Shown here piece by piece: positions 50,367-58,319 of a stretch of 64,000 bases of DNA. Position 1 is the first letter of the stretch, and every line of letters starts with the position of its first letter. The stretch lies in the NCBI RefSeq assembly GCF_900312995.1, contig NZ_ONZI01000005.1, positions 49,994-113,993 of the forward strand, read 5' to 3'. The position numbers and the translations under genes were made by a program. The notes beneath the pieces were generated by a model. It did not search any database, was not told where the DNA came from, and saw only the letters and a program-made list of their open reading frames with translations. The stretch is from Kushneria phyllosphaerae (GTDB lineage Bacteria > Pseudomonadota > Gammaproteobacteria > Pseudomonadales > Halomonadaceae).

Positions 50367-50852
50367 TCAGAGCGATAGACGCTTCAAGTCATTCGAGGGC
50401 GCTGCTGCGCAAAGCCGGTTCAAGGGCTGGCCGTCAGGCAGGCAGAGTTCAGGATCAATTTCCAGCATGGGCTGGACCACGAAGGCACGGCTGGTAAGCC
50501 AGGGGTGAGGCACGACAAGGCGCGCAAGATCGAGCACCCGGTCGTCATACAGCAAAATATCCAGATCCAGTGTGCGTGGCCCCCAGTGACGCTGTCGTAC
50601 GCGTCGATGACGCTGTTCCAGCGCCTGGAGCTGATCGAGCAGCGCCAGCGGGGACAAAAGGGTGTCCAGTACTGCCACGGCGTTGACGAAGTCAGGCTGA
50701 TCCTGTGGACCTACCGGGCGGCTGCCGTAAAGAGAAGAGCTGGCGCTCAGTTCAGTCAGAGGCAATCCGGCAAGGTCCTCAAGCGCGCTCAGGACCTGCC
50801 GGCGAGGCTGATCGAGATTGCTGCCCAATCCGATCCAGACCCTGTGACTCAC
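50367..50852 (-). CDS. folK: HPPK, 6-hydroxymethyl-dihydropterin pyrophosphokinase
   Basis: This 161-residue enzyme activates hydroxymethyl-dihydropterin for FolP (also in this window). It has WIGLGSNLDQP, SLYGSRPVGPQDQPDFVNAV, and the catalytic RHRRVRQRHWGPRTLDLDILLY block with the DLDI acidic motif, followed by VVPHPWLTSRAFV. The start codon is GTG (50850-50852), overlapping the pcnB stop, which indicates translational coupling. Confidence 0.95.
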   Translation of the reverse strand: MSHRVWIGLGSNLDQPRRQVLSALEDLAGLPLTELSASSSLYGSRPVGPQDQPDFVNAVAVLDTLLSPLALLDQLQALEQRHRRVRQRHWGPRTLDLDILLYDDRVLDLARLVVPHPWLTSRAFVVQPMLEIDPELCLPDGQPLNRLCAAAPSNDLKRLSL

Positions 50853-52192
50853 TCCTGGTCATCCCGGGGGGCACGACGTCTGCGGCGGCGTCTGGGCTTA
50901 CGGGCAGGGGCGGGCATGCTTTCCGGTCCCTCGTCATCGACGGGGACATCATCCTGGCCCTGTTCTACCTTCTGCACCATTTCACGCTGCTGGGTTTCGC
51001 TGGCTTCCTGAAAGCGGGTCCACCAGAGTCCAAGGCCCGAAGCTATTTCACCGGCCGTTTCCCTGAGCAGCAAAAAGTCATAGGCCGCACGAAAGCGTGG
51101 ATGCACCAGCGTCTGATAGGGGCGCTTGCCCCGTCGTCGTGGCAGCATCATCTGCATGTCCCAGATCTCGCGCATGGGCAGGCTGAAGCGCTTGGGAATG
51201 GACGTATGCTGTAACTGACGATTCAGTACCTGCTGGGAAGCCTGCTGCGCAGCAGGTACCGGTGGCACGCCCTCGTTGATCAGCTGCGCGGTCTGCGCGA
51301 CCGTGGCCGGCCAGAGCAGGGCGGCATACAAAAAGGCCGGAGTCACCGGCTTGTCGGCCCGAATACGCTCATCGGTGTTGATCAGCGCCTGCTCGACCAT
51401 CTTCTCGGCCCAGCTCAGCTGCGCAAAAGACTCCTCGGTGCCCGGAAACAGCATGGCAAACAGGCCATGACGTCTAAGACCGTGAAAGGCGCTCAGGGCA
51501 TAACCGGACAAAAAGAGTTTGAGGACTTCTTCAAACAGCCGCGCCGAGGGGATCTGCAACAGCAGGGAGGCACAGTCTGCCAGCGGTGCCTCGGTTTCGG
51601 CAGCCAGAGTGAAATCCAGCTTGCTGGCAAAGCGCACGGCACGAAGCATCCGGACCGGGTCTTCACGATAGCGCAGGTCCGGATCACCGATCAGGCGAAG
51701 TACGCGATGCTCGAGGTCTTCAAGGCCGCCGGTCCAGTCGTGAATGGCGAAGTCACGCACGCTGTAATAAAGCGCATTGACCGTAAAGTCACGACGCATG
51801 GCGTCTTCGTCGATACTGCCCCAGACATTGTCACGCAGCAAAAGCCCTTCTTCGGACTGATGTGAGTGACGCTCGGCCATTTCGGTATCGTGACCACCGC
51901 GAAAGGTGGTGACCTCGATGATTTCACGTCCGAAACGAACGTGAACGATGCGAAATCGTCGACCGATCATGCGGGCATTGCGAAAGACGCTGCGAACCTG
52001 TTCCGGTGTGGCACTGGTGGCAACATCAAAATCCTTGGGCACCTGCCCAAGAAGAGAATCTCTGACACATCCACCTACCAGATAGGCTTCAAAACCTGCC
52101 TGGTTAAGACGATAAAGTACCTTCAGCGCATTTTCGCTGAGCATTCGTCGAGAAATTGGATGTTGATCGCGGGGAAGAATGGTGGGCGTCAA
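50849..52192 (-). CDS. pcnB: Poly(A) polymerase I
   Basis: This 447-residue nucleotidyltransferase adds 3' poly(A) tails that promote RNA decay. It has ISRRMLSENALKVLYRLNQAGFEAYLVGGCVRDSLLG and DFDVATSATPEQVR (GG...DxD catalytic carboxylates), the RFRIVHVRF segment, and an arm domain with RREDPVRMLRAVRFA-like spacing. The tail RKPRRRRRRRAPRDD is strongly basic. No ATG is available: the likely start is TTG 52190-52192. E. coli pcnB also uses a non-AUG start. It is preceded by the candidate sRNA terminator and a tiny upstream frame. Confidence 0.95.
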   Translation of the reverse strand: MTPTILPRDQHPISRRMLSENALKVLYRLNQAGFEAYLVGGCVRDSLLGQVPKDFDVATSATPEQVRSVFRNARMIGRRFRIVHVRFGREIIEVTTFRGGHDTEMAERHSHQSEEGLLLRDNVWGSIDEDAMRRDFTVNALYYSVRDFAIHDWTGGLEDLEHRVLRLIGDPDLRYREDPVRMLRAVRFASKLDFTLAAETEAPLADCASLLLQIPSARLFEEVLKLFLSGYALSAFHGLRRHGLFAMLFPGTEESFAQLSWAEKMVEQALINTDERIRADKPVTPAFLYAALLWPATVAQTAQLINEGVPPVPAAQQASQQVLNRQLQHTSIPKRFSLPMREIWDMQMMLPRRRGKRPYQTLVHPRFRAAYDFLLLRETAGEIASGLGLWWTRFQEASETQQREMVQKVEQGQDDVPVDDEGPESMPAPARKPRRRRRRRAPRDDQE

Positions 52193-52203
52193 GGTGAAGC
52201 CAT
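52189..52203 (-). other. Four-codon upstream frame overlapping the pcnB start
   Basis: ATG GCT TCA CCT TGA (M-A-S-P-stop) ends with TGA overlapping the TTG start of pcnB (TTGA at 52189-52192), with AGG six bases before its ATG. Terminating ribosomes could restart at the TTG. It may also be chance. Confidence 0.3.
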
Positions 52204-52360
52204 GTTGACCTGATGGAAATTCCGGGGACCGATCAAATAACGGCCATGATGTCCCGATCTGTCTGCGCCCTGATAAATTGTGACGCCGATCAGAGGGTCA
52301 GTGTAGCCGAGCAGCAAAAGCTTGCAAAGCAGCCTGTCATACAAGTCGGCAGTTGGTAAT

Positions 52361-52390
52361 GAAAACGGGGAGACATTTTTCGTCTCCCCG
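52361..52390 (-). terminator. Terminator of the candidate CrcZ-type RNA
   Basis: On the minus strand, the 9-bp stem CGGGGAGAC/GTCTCCCCG with loop GAAAAAT is followed by TTTTC. It lies 169 bases upstream of pcnB, so it ends a transcript from the gap and not pcnB itself. Confidence 0.85.
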
Positions 52391-52831
52391 CCAATGATGA
52401 TGCATTGTGTTTTTCTTCGTGATGGCGCATCGCCCTGAATACGTACCATGTTCAACGAACGCAATATGCCGTGATCTATTGTTTTTATATGCCTGAACGG
52501 CTGCGAACATCTCGTATTCAAAACAATCTTCCATAACGACAGCCACAAGGCTGCTCCGAAGGTTTTATTGTTGTTTCGGAGTGTCGCAGGGTTGAGTTGT
52601 TATTGTCGTACAACGCTGCATTGACATCGCATTCTTTGGGTAACGAAAGGCCTTTATTGTTGTTATTGGTGCCTCGTGCGAGATGGGGCCATTGTTATTA
52701 TTATCAGCCAGTGCATCCACGCGTTTATGACGGACCTTTTCATATTGTTATTGTGCAAGGCTGTCGATCGGTACCGGCTATTGTTTTTGTTGGAAGCCGA
52801 TCAGGTGATCGCTGTTATTTTTCTTCAGTCG
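52361..52831 (-). ncRNA. Candidate CrcZ-type small RNA (Hfq/Crc decoy)
   Basis: The gap between gluQ and pcnB is where Pseudomonas carries cbrA-cbrB-crcZ, all in this orientation. Read on the minus strand, it has a sigma-54-like promoter at 52842-52857. Nine A-rich blocks contain AAnAAnAA at 52811-52826, 52778-52793, 52741-52756, 52690-52707, 52652-52669, 52597-52608, 52565-52576, 52478-52488 and 52410-52417. A Rho-independent terminator ends at 52361. AAnAAnAA is the CA motif by which CrcZ and CrcY titrate Hfq/Crc. The first seven blocks are spaced about 35 or 53 bases apart. The predicted length is about 470 nt, against about 400 for CrcZ. The opposite strand shows almost no such motifs. 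Expression and Hfq binding are inferred. Confidence 0.7.
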
Positions 52832-52841
52832 ACTTTACTAG

Positions 52842-52857
52842 TGCAGGGCATATGCCA
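52842..52857 (-). promoter_or_regulatory. Sigma-54-like promoter of the candidate CrcZ-type RNA
   Basis: The minus strand reads TGGCATATGCCCTGCA against consensus TGGCACNNNNNTTGCW: nine of eleven positions match, with the invariant GG (-24) and GC (-12) correctly spaced. Transcription would start near 52831, just before the first AAnAAnAA block. Confidence 0.65.
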
Positions 52858-52929
52858 ATTTAAAAAAATTCCATTAAATTCATCAATCTATGAAAATTTA
52901 ATTGATCTAACATTGTCCAAAACAAGTTC

Positions 52930-52968
52930 CGGTAAATACCGAGGCTTATTTGCGCACTAAAATAGTGC
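52930..52968. promoter_or_regulatory. Two dyads upstream of the sigma-54-like promoter
   Basis: CGGTA-AA-TACCG (52930-52941) and GCACTA-AAA-TAGTGC (52954-52968) lie about 100 to 135 bases upstream of the predicted start, the range of enhancer sites for sigma-54 activators. No match to the reported CbrB site (TGTTAC-N14-GTAACA as I recall it) is evident. Confidence 0.35.
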
Positions 52969-53071
52969 ATATATCTCGCGTGCTTGCTTATTTTTGGTGC
53001 ACTGTTCTTGTTGGCTAGGGTCAGCATACGCGTAACGGGGCGTAAAAAAAGACGACGATGGTCGATAGTGG

Positions 53072-53986
53072 TCAACTCGATGTCGTTTGCTGAACATTAT
53101 GAGAAGTCAGAAAGTGCGGTCGCCAGCCATTGACGGCGGCGCTGAGCTGGTGGCTGACAGGCGCATGGCGCATGGACTGCTCGGGAGATTGCCCCAACAG
53201 CGTGAGGGCATCATGAAGTAATGGGCGAACGGCGTGATCCTGCAGGGGAAGGGCCGGCGCCATGTTTTGTTTGGACAGCTTCTGACCGTTGGCCGCCACC
53301 ACCAGCGGGAGGTGTAGATACCGGGGCGTGGGATATCCCAGTGCCTGCTGCAGTCGAACCTGCCAGGGCGTGTTGTCGAGAAGATCAGCCCCACGGACGA
53401 TATCTGTTATTCCCTGACGGGCGTCATCGGCCACCACGGCCAGCTGATAGGCCCATAGCCCATCGCGTCGCTTGAGCACAACATCACCAAGCTCCGGCAA
53501 CGACCAGCGCTGATGGCCCATTCGTCGGTCCTGCCAGCAGATGTCCGGGTCGCCGATATCGGTTCTGAGTCGCCAGGCGACATCACGCTCGGGATGCAGG
53601 GGGCCATGACGACACCAGCCCGGATAGACGCTGAAATGCTGCCACTCCTTTCGTGAGCAGCTGCAGGGGTAGGCCATACCGGCGTTCACCAGCGCATCCA
53701 GCGCCATCTGGTAATCGCTGTCGTGATCATGCTGATACTCGACGGCGCCATCGTGATAAAGGCCGAAAGCGTCGAGCTGTTTGATAATGGTGTCACTGGC
53801 ACCGGGTGGGCAGCGGGGTGGGTCAATATCCTCAATGCGCAACAGCCAGCGACCGCCTTGTGAGCGCACATCCAGCCAGCTTGCCAGTGCGGCCAGCAAG
53901 GAGCCGAAATGCAAAGGCCCCGAGGGCGTTGGTGCGAAGCGACCAACGACCGCGGGGCCGTGTTCAATATGCCTTTGGCTCGGCAT
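53072..53986 (-). CDS. gluQ: Glutamyl-Q tRNA(Asp) synthetase
   Basis: This 304-residue paralogue of the GluRS catalytic core lacks the anticodon domain. It attaches glutamate to queuosine in tRNA-Asp. It has GRFAPTPSGPLHFGSLLAALASWLD (HIGH-like), LRIEDIDPPR, the zinc-site Cys pattern PCSCSRKEW...CRHG, RRDGLWAYQLAVVADDARQGITDIVRGADL and the KMSKS-like GQKLSKQN. The start directly abuts the dksA stop (TGA then ATG, no gap), the usual dksA-gluQ pairing. Downstream lies the candidate sRNA gap and not cbrAB. Confidence 0.95.
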   Translation of the reverse strand: MPSQRHIEHGPAVVGRFAPTPSGPLHFGSLLAALASWLDVRSQGGRWLLRIEDIDPPRCPPGASDTIIKQLDAFGLYHDGAVEYQHDHDSDYQMALDALVNAGMAYPCSCSRKEWQHFSVYPGWCRHGPLHPERDVAWRLRTDIGDPDICWQDRRMGHQRWSLPELGDVVLKRRDGLWAYQLAVVADDARQGITDIVRGADLLDNTPWQVRLQQALGYPTPRYLHLPLVVAANGQKLSKQNMAPALPLQDHAVRPLLHDALTLLGQSPEQSMRHAPVSHQLSAAVNGWRPHFLTSHNVQQTTSS

Positions 53987-54418
53987 TCAGCCTCCGAGCT
54001 GTTTTTCCTTCAATTCAGACAGCGTTTTACAATCAACGCAGAGTGTGGCCGTGGGCCTGGCTTCAAGACGTCGGATGCCGATTTCGATGCCACACGCGTC
54101 ACAAAAGCCGTAATCATCTTCATCGATTTTTTCGATGGTCTCGTTGATTTTCTTGAGCAGCTTTCGCTCGCGATCACGAGTGCGAAGCTCGAGATTGAAG
54201 CCTTCTTCCTGCGTGGCGCGATCGGCAGGGTCGGCGTAGTTGTTGGCGTCTTCCTGAAGGTGGCGAACGGTGCGGTCGACCTCTGTCATCAGGTCGTTTT
54301 TCCAGTTGAGCAGAATCTGGCGGAAGTGTGCCAGCTGCTGCTCGTTCATGTACTCTTCGCCCGGCGTTGGCTCATAGGGCGTAAAGGTATCGGGCGACTG
54401 CGTCTCGGCTACTGCCAT
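53987..54418 (-). CDS. dksA: RNA polymerase-binding transcription factor DksA
   Basis: This 143-residue factor works with ppGpp to repress rRNA promoters (one lies at the right end of this window) and to activate amino-acid genes. The coiled coil spans residues about 30-110 and has the acidic tip DPADRATQEE (DxxDxA). The zinc finger is FCDACG...LCVDC (four Cys). The ATG at 54416-54418 (MAVAETQSPDTF) was chosen; an upstream in-frame ATG adds 24 unusual residues. It is transcribed with gluQ. Confidence 0.96.
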   Translation of the reverse strand: MAVAETQSPDTFTPYEPTPGEEYMNEQQLAHFRQILLNWKNDLMTEVDRTVRHLQEDANNYADPADRATQEEGFNLELRTRDRERKLLKKINETIEKIDEDDYGFCDACGIEIGIRRLEARPTATLCVDCKTLSELKEKQLGG

Positions 54419-54618
54419 GGGAGATTGCCTCACTGCAGGTAATAGCGATGCTGTAAGCCCGCAAGACTGTTCCTGATTACCGCATCGCATGATTCAGGGT
54501 AGTGCTGTTTATAGGAAATCCATGCCAATTGCAAGCCGGTTTCAACGAACGTCAGCAGGCCTGGAGATCGCCTCATGAGTGTAGTTCACCCCATGCTATC
54601 GGCGCTGGAGTCGGGAGC

Positions 54619-55311
54619 ATGAAATTGCCGCCACTATGGTCGGGCGTGCTGATTGCGCGCTACAAACGTTTTCTGGCCGACATCCGCCTTGATGATGGCC
54701 GTGTCATTACCGCGCATTGCCCCAACACCGGCTCGATGCGCGCGGTCAATGTGCCTGGCTGTCGGGTCTGGGTATCCTGGCATGACAATCCAAAGCGCCG
54801 GCTGGCATGGACCTGGGAGCTGATCGAGCTGCCGGATGGGGCGATGGCCTCTATTCACACCGGGCGTGCCAATGCGCTGGTGCAGGAAGCACTGGAAGCC
54901 GGGACACTGCTGCCGTTCGAACCGCCGTGGACTTTGCAGCGCGAGGTCAGAACGGGGGACTCAAGGCTTGATTTTTGTCTGACGCCTGAAGAGGGCGCCC
55001 CGGTCTGGCTGGAGGTCAAGCAGGTGACGCTCAAGGAGGCGGGCAGTGGTTACTTTCCGGATTCGGTCAGCACCCGGGGGCGCCGTCATCTGGAAACGCT
55101 CATGGCACTGCGCGCTGCTGGCGACCGGGCGGTGCTGGTATTTCTGGTCGCCCATGACGGTATTGATGACGTCCGCCCGGCAGCGCATCTGGATCTTGCC
55201 TATGCCCGCACCTTTCAGGCAGCATGCGAGGCAGGGGTAGAGGTCATGATGCTGGCCTGCGATATCACGCCCGAACAGGTGACAGCCTGTCGCTACCGCC
55301 GCCTTTATTAG
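54619..55311 (+). CDS. sfsA: Sugar fermentation stimulation protein SfsA
   Basis: This 230-residue protein has an N-terminal OB-like nucleic-acid domain (GVLIARYKRFLADIRLDDGRVITAHCPNTGSM) and a C-terminal PD-(D/E)xK-like fold (RLDFCLTP...VWLEVKQVTL, FPDSVSTRGRRHLETLM). It was named for a maltose-utilisation effect, but the molecular activity is uncertain. ATG 54619 has GGGAG just before it; the upstream ATG at 54502 is rejected. It is divergent from dksA and converges on the thioesterase gene two bases away. Confidence 0.93.
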   Translation: MKLPPLWSGVLIARYKRFLADIRLDDGRVITAHCPNTGSMRAVNVPGCRVWVSWHDNPKRRLAWTWELIELPDGAMASIHTGRANALVQEALEAGTLLPFEPPWTLQREVRTGDSRLDFCLTPEEGAPVWLEVKQVTLKEAGSGYFPDSVSTRGRRHLETLMALRAAGDRAVLVFLVAHDGIDDVRPAAHLDLAYARTFQAACEAGVEVMMLACDITPEQVTACRYRRLY

Positions 55312-55313
55312 GT

Positions 55314-55721
55314 TCAGGTGGCGCTGTCGGGGCCTTCCAGCTCGCGATCGCGAAGATAGGTGATCTCCGTTTTGCCATGCGGGGCAGGGCGGCCGTCCTC
55401 GCCCATGTTGACGAAGACAATCTCATCAATGGTCAGGATATTTTTGTGGGTGATCTTGTTGCGCACCACGCAGTGCAGGGTAAGCGATGTCTTGCCGAAT
55501 CGGGTGGCGGTAATCCCCAGCTCGATGATGTCCCCCTGACGGGCGCTGGAGACAAAGTTGATGGACGACATGTATTTGGTCACCACGCGCGAGTTGGCCA
55601 GCTGGATGACGGCATAGATGGCCGCTTCTTCGTCGATCCATTTCAGCAGGCTGCCCCCGAAGAGCGTGCCGTTGGGGTTGAGATCCTCGGGCTTGATCCA
55701 CTTGCGGGTATGAAAATTCAT
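55314..55721 (-). CDS. Hotdog-fold acyl-CoA thioesterase (YciA-like)
   Basis: This 135-residue protein has the acyl-CoA thioesterase hotdog pattern: PEDLNPNGTLFGGSLLKWIDEEAAIYA (catalytic Asp/Asn region and helix), VTKYMSSINFVSSARQGDIIELG and SLTLHCVVRNKITHKNILTIDEIVFVNM. The ATG at 55719-55721, with a GAGG complement upstream, was chosen. Substrate chain length cannot be read. It lies 74 bases after metW on the same strand. Confidence 0.85.
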   Translation of the reverse strand: MNFHTRKWIKPEDLNPNGTLFGGSLLKWIDEEAAIYAVIQLANSRVVTKYMSSINFVSSARQGDIIELGITATRFGKTSLTLHCVVRNKITHKNILTIDEIVFVNMGEDGRPAPHGKTEITYLRDRELEGPDSAT

Positions 55722-55795
55722 GTTCAGGCCTCGCTGGGCGTCGCGGATTGATCCTTTGATCATACCAAAGTCCAAGACGCCCGGACCCTTCTGTT

Positions 55796-56386
55796 CTAGC
55801 GCTTGACCCGAAAGATGGCATCCTGGCCGAAAAGATTGGGCCAGCGCCGGTGGCGCCACTGGCCTTCCGTGCTGCCATTGCCTACCGCGCGGTCGGTGAT
55901 GGTATGCCCCTGCTGGCGGCACAGATCGGAAAAGTCCCGGAAGGTCGACAGGTGAATATTGGGCGTGTCGTACCAGGCATGCGGCAGCGAGCGCGATACC
56001 GGCATGCGGCCCTTGATGCCCAGCGACAGGCGATGGCGCCACCAGGCAAAGTTGGGAAAGGCAATGATGCATTCATTGGCGACCCGCAGCATTTCATCGA
56101 GCATCAGGTCAGGTCGTCTCAGGACCTGAAGCGCCTGGGTCATGATCACCAGATCGAAGGTGTCATCGGGAATATTGGTCAGTCCCTGGTCCAGATCCTG
56201 CTCGATGACATCCACGCCCTTTTCAAGACAGCGTGAAATTCCGTCGCTGTCGATCTCAAGACCATAGCCCGTGACCTGCTTTTGCGCCGAGAGCGCTGCC
56301 AGCAGGGTACCGTCGCCACAGCCCAGGTCCAGAACGCGAGCGCCATGCGGGACCCAGTCATAAATCAGTGCAAGATCGGCCCGCAT
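55796..56386 (-). CDS. metW: Methionine biosynthesis protein MetW (SAM-dependent methyltransferase fold)
   Basis: This 196-residue class I SAM-binding-fold protein has the glycine motif RVLDLGCGDGTLLAAL, LDQGLTNIPDDTFDLVIMTQALQVLRRPDLMLDEMLRV and GRMPVSRSLPHAWYDTPNIHLSTFRDF. MetW is encoded next to metX and is required for homoserine acylation in several proteobacteria; its methyltransferase activity is unproven. The ATG (56384-56386) overlaps the metX stop by one base (TGATG), preceded by GAGGGA. Confidence 0.94.
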   Translation of the reverse strand: MRADLALIYDWVPHGARVLDLGCGDGTLLAALSAQKQVTGYGLEIDSDGISRCLEKGVDVIEQDLDQGLTNIPDDTFDLVIMTQALQVLRRPDLMLDEMLRVANECIIAFPNFAWWRHRLSLGIKGRMPVSRSLPHAWYDTPNIHLSTFRDFSDLCRQQGHTITDRAVGNGSTEGQWRHRRWPNLFGQDAIFRVKR

Positions 56387-57552
56387 CACAAATTTCCCTC
56401 GGTAGTCCGTTCCACGTCATTGGCAACACGCGTCATGAAACCGCCCAGTACGGCCTCATAGCGCTCATTGGGCAGCAGGAAGGCATCATGCCCATGAGGA
56501 GAGTCGATATTGGCATAGCTGACATGCTTGCCGGCCCGCAGGAGTGCATCGACCAGTTCGCGTGACCGGGCCGGTGCGAAACGCCAGTCGGTCGTAAAAC
56601 TGACCACCAGAAAACGACACGTCGCCGTGGAAAGGGCACGGGGAAGGTCATCCTCGTGCTCACCGGCCGGGTCGAAGTAATCGAGCGCCTTGGTCATCAG
56701 CAGATAGGTATTGGCATCAAAGCGTGTCGAGAAGGTATCGCCCTGATAGCGCAGATAGGACTCCACCTCGAATTCGACATCATAGCCATAGTTGAGGCTA
56801 TCGGTGCGCAGGTCACGTCCGAAGCGCGCGCCCATGGAATGTTCCGAAAGATAGGTGATATGACCGACCATGCGGGCCAGCCGCAGCCCTTGCCTGGGCA
56901 GGGTCTGATGTTCGGTATACCAGCCGTCAAAGAACTCGGGGTCGGAACGTATGGCCTGGCGTGCCACTTCATTGAAGGCGATGTTTTGTGCCGAAAGCCG
57001 TGGCGTTGCGGCAACGACGGTGGCATTGGCCACTCGCTCGGGCAGGCTCATGGCCCATTGCAGGACCTGCATGCCGCCCAGACTGCCTCCCACCACCGCG
57101 GCGAAGCGCTGGATGCCCAGCCGGTCAGCCAGCATGGCCTGACTGTTGACCCAGTCGGTCACCGTCATGAGCGGAAAGTCGGGGCCCCAGATGCGGCCGG
57201 TGGCCGGGTTTTCACTGGCAGGACCGGTACTGCCATGACAGCCGCCAAGATTGTTGACGGCAATCACGAAAAAGCGTCGGGTATCGATGCTTTTGCCGGG
57301 GCCGATGTGCGCATCCCACCAGCCGGGCTTTCGATCATCAACATGATGGTAGCCGGCAGCATGATGGTGACCCGACAGCGCATGGCAGATCAGGACCGCA
57401 TTACTGGCCGTTTCGTTAAGCGTACCGTAGGTTTCATACACCAGCTCAAAGGCCGGGAGTTCACGGCCGCAGGCCAGCGCCAGGGGCGTATCAAAGCGGG
57501 CGACCTGGGGGGTTACTAGGCCAACCGATGTAGAAGACAGTGTCTCGGGCAT
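56386..57552 (-). CDS. metX: Homoserine O-acyltransferase MetX
   Basis: This 388-residue alpha/beta-hydrolase acylates homoserine, the first committed step of methionine synthesis. It has [28 protein letters not shown]-like [14 protein letters not shown], the nucleophile in [16 protein letters not shown], and the C-terminal Asp and His in DWRFAP and [12 protein letters not shown]. Proteobacterial MetX enzymes paired with MetW often use succinyl-CoA, so succinyltransferase is likely but not certain. ATG 57550-57552 was taken; a GTG six bases upstream is possible. Confidence 0.93.
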   Translation of the reverse strand: MPETLSSTSVGLVTPQVARFDTPLALACGRELPAFELVYETYGTLNETASNAVLICHALSGHHHAAGYHHVDDRKPGWWDAHIGPGKSIDTRRFFVIAVNNLGGCHGSTGPASENPATGRIWGPDFPLMTVTDWVNSQAMLADRLGIQRFAAVVGGSLGGMQVLQWAMSLPERVANATVVAATPRLSAQNIAFNEVARQAIRSDPEFFDGWYTEHQTLPRQGLRLARMVGHITYLSEHSMGARFGRDLRTDSLNYGYDVEFEVESYLRYQGDTFSTRFDANTYLLMTKALDYFDPAGEHEDDLPRALSTATCRFLVVSFTTDWRFAPARSRELVDALLRAGKHVSYANIDSPHGHDAFLLPNERYEAVLGGFMTRVANDVERTTEGNL

Positions 57553-57657
57553 CAGCACTCAAATCCGGTCAGACAGGGCAGGCCGGAATCATGGCCCGGC
57601 GTCGCAGGCGCACTGTAGCATATCGTCGCAGGCGTCGGGGGAGCGCGCTGGCGGGGC

Positions 57658-57683
57658 GGCTGTCGTGCGCGGGCACGACAGCC
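57658..57683 (-). repeat. Perfect hairpin downstream of yggT
   Basis: The 11-bp arms GGCTGTCGTGC/GCACGACAGCC with a four-base loop start ten bases after the yggT stop on the minus strand. No T run follows, so it may protect the 3' end or act as a weak terminator. Confidence 0.6.
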
Positions 57684-57692
57684 TGTCAGGTC

Positions 57693-58274
57693 TTAAATCA
57701 GCGGTGCAAGGGGGCCGGCTGCACGGCTGAGCGCACCCACCAGAAAGCTGTCGAGCACGTTGATCAGCAAAAAGACCACGATGGGAGAGAGGTCGATCAT
57801 GCCGATGGCAGGAATGACGCGTCGTACTGGCGCCATGACCGGTTCGGTAATCTGAAACACCAGCAGTGCTCCGGGGTGACCGGACTGGGGGGCGACCCAG
57901 CTCAGAATGATCATGATGATCATCGCAAAGAAGTAGATCTTCAAAATGGCGTTGACCACGCCCGCCAGCGCTGCCACGGCCAGAAGGCCGATGGGCGGAA
58001 AGCCAAAGATCACCATGCAGATCAGGGCAATGCCCGCCATCTTGAACAACAGCGCGACCACAAGCGTTGCGATATCAATGGGGCCGGCAGGTCGCAGAAT
58101 GCGCTGCAGTGGGGCCACCAGCGGCGAGGTTGCCTTGACGATCGCCTGGCTGATGGGGTTGTAGTAGTCGGCATGTGAGGCATGCAGCAAAAAGCGCAGC
58201 ATCAGCACAAACAGATAAAGGTTGATCAGGGTGTTGACCAGCATGATGCCGGTATCGCCCAGTGCGCTCCCCAT
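57693..58274 (-). CDS. YggT family membrane protein
   Basis: This 193-residue protein has two YggT repeats, each with paired hydrophobic helices. The first includes INLYLFVLMLRFLLHASHADYYNPISQAIVKATSPLVAPLQRILRP, and the second LKIYFFAMIIMIILSWVAPQ with ITEPVMAPVRRVIPAIGMIDLSPIV. It is an inner-membrane protein linked in other bacteria to cell-envelope or osmotic functions, without a defined activity. It sits downstream of proC and yggS, the usual cluster. Confidence 0.9.
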   Translation of the reverse strand: MGSALGDTGIMLVNTLINLYLFVLMLRFLLHASHADYYNPISQAIVKATSPLVAPLQRILRPAGPIDIATLVVALLFKMAGIALICMVIFGFPPIGLLAVAALAGVVNAILKIYFFAMIIMIILSWVAPQSGHPGALLVFQITEPVMAPVRRVIPAIGMIDLSPIVVFLLINVLDSFLVGALSRAAGPLAPLI

Positions 58275-58319
58275 GGAGACTCTCCGTTATGTCGTCACAA
58301 GATGACAGATACAGTGAAT

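Noticed and set aside
52565..52826. The regularly spaced ATTGTTATT blocks as a CRISPR array
   Set aside because: Repeats are short, degenerate and lack a dyad, and intervals vary between about 35 and 53 bases.
52597..52960. Plus-strand frames in the gluQ-pcnB gap as a small membrane protein
   Set aside because: No ribosome site or homologue recognised. The hydrophobic appearance comes from the T-rich complement of the AAnAAnAA blocks.
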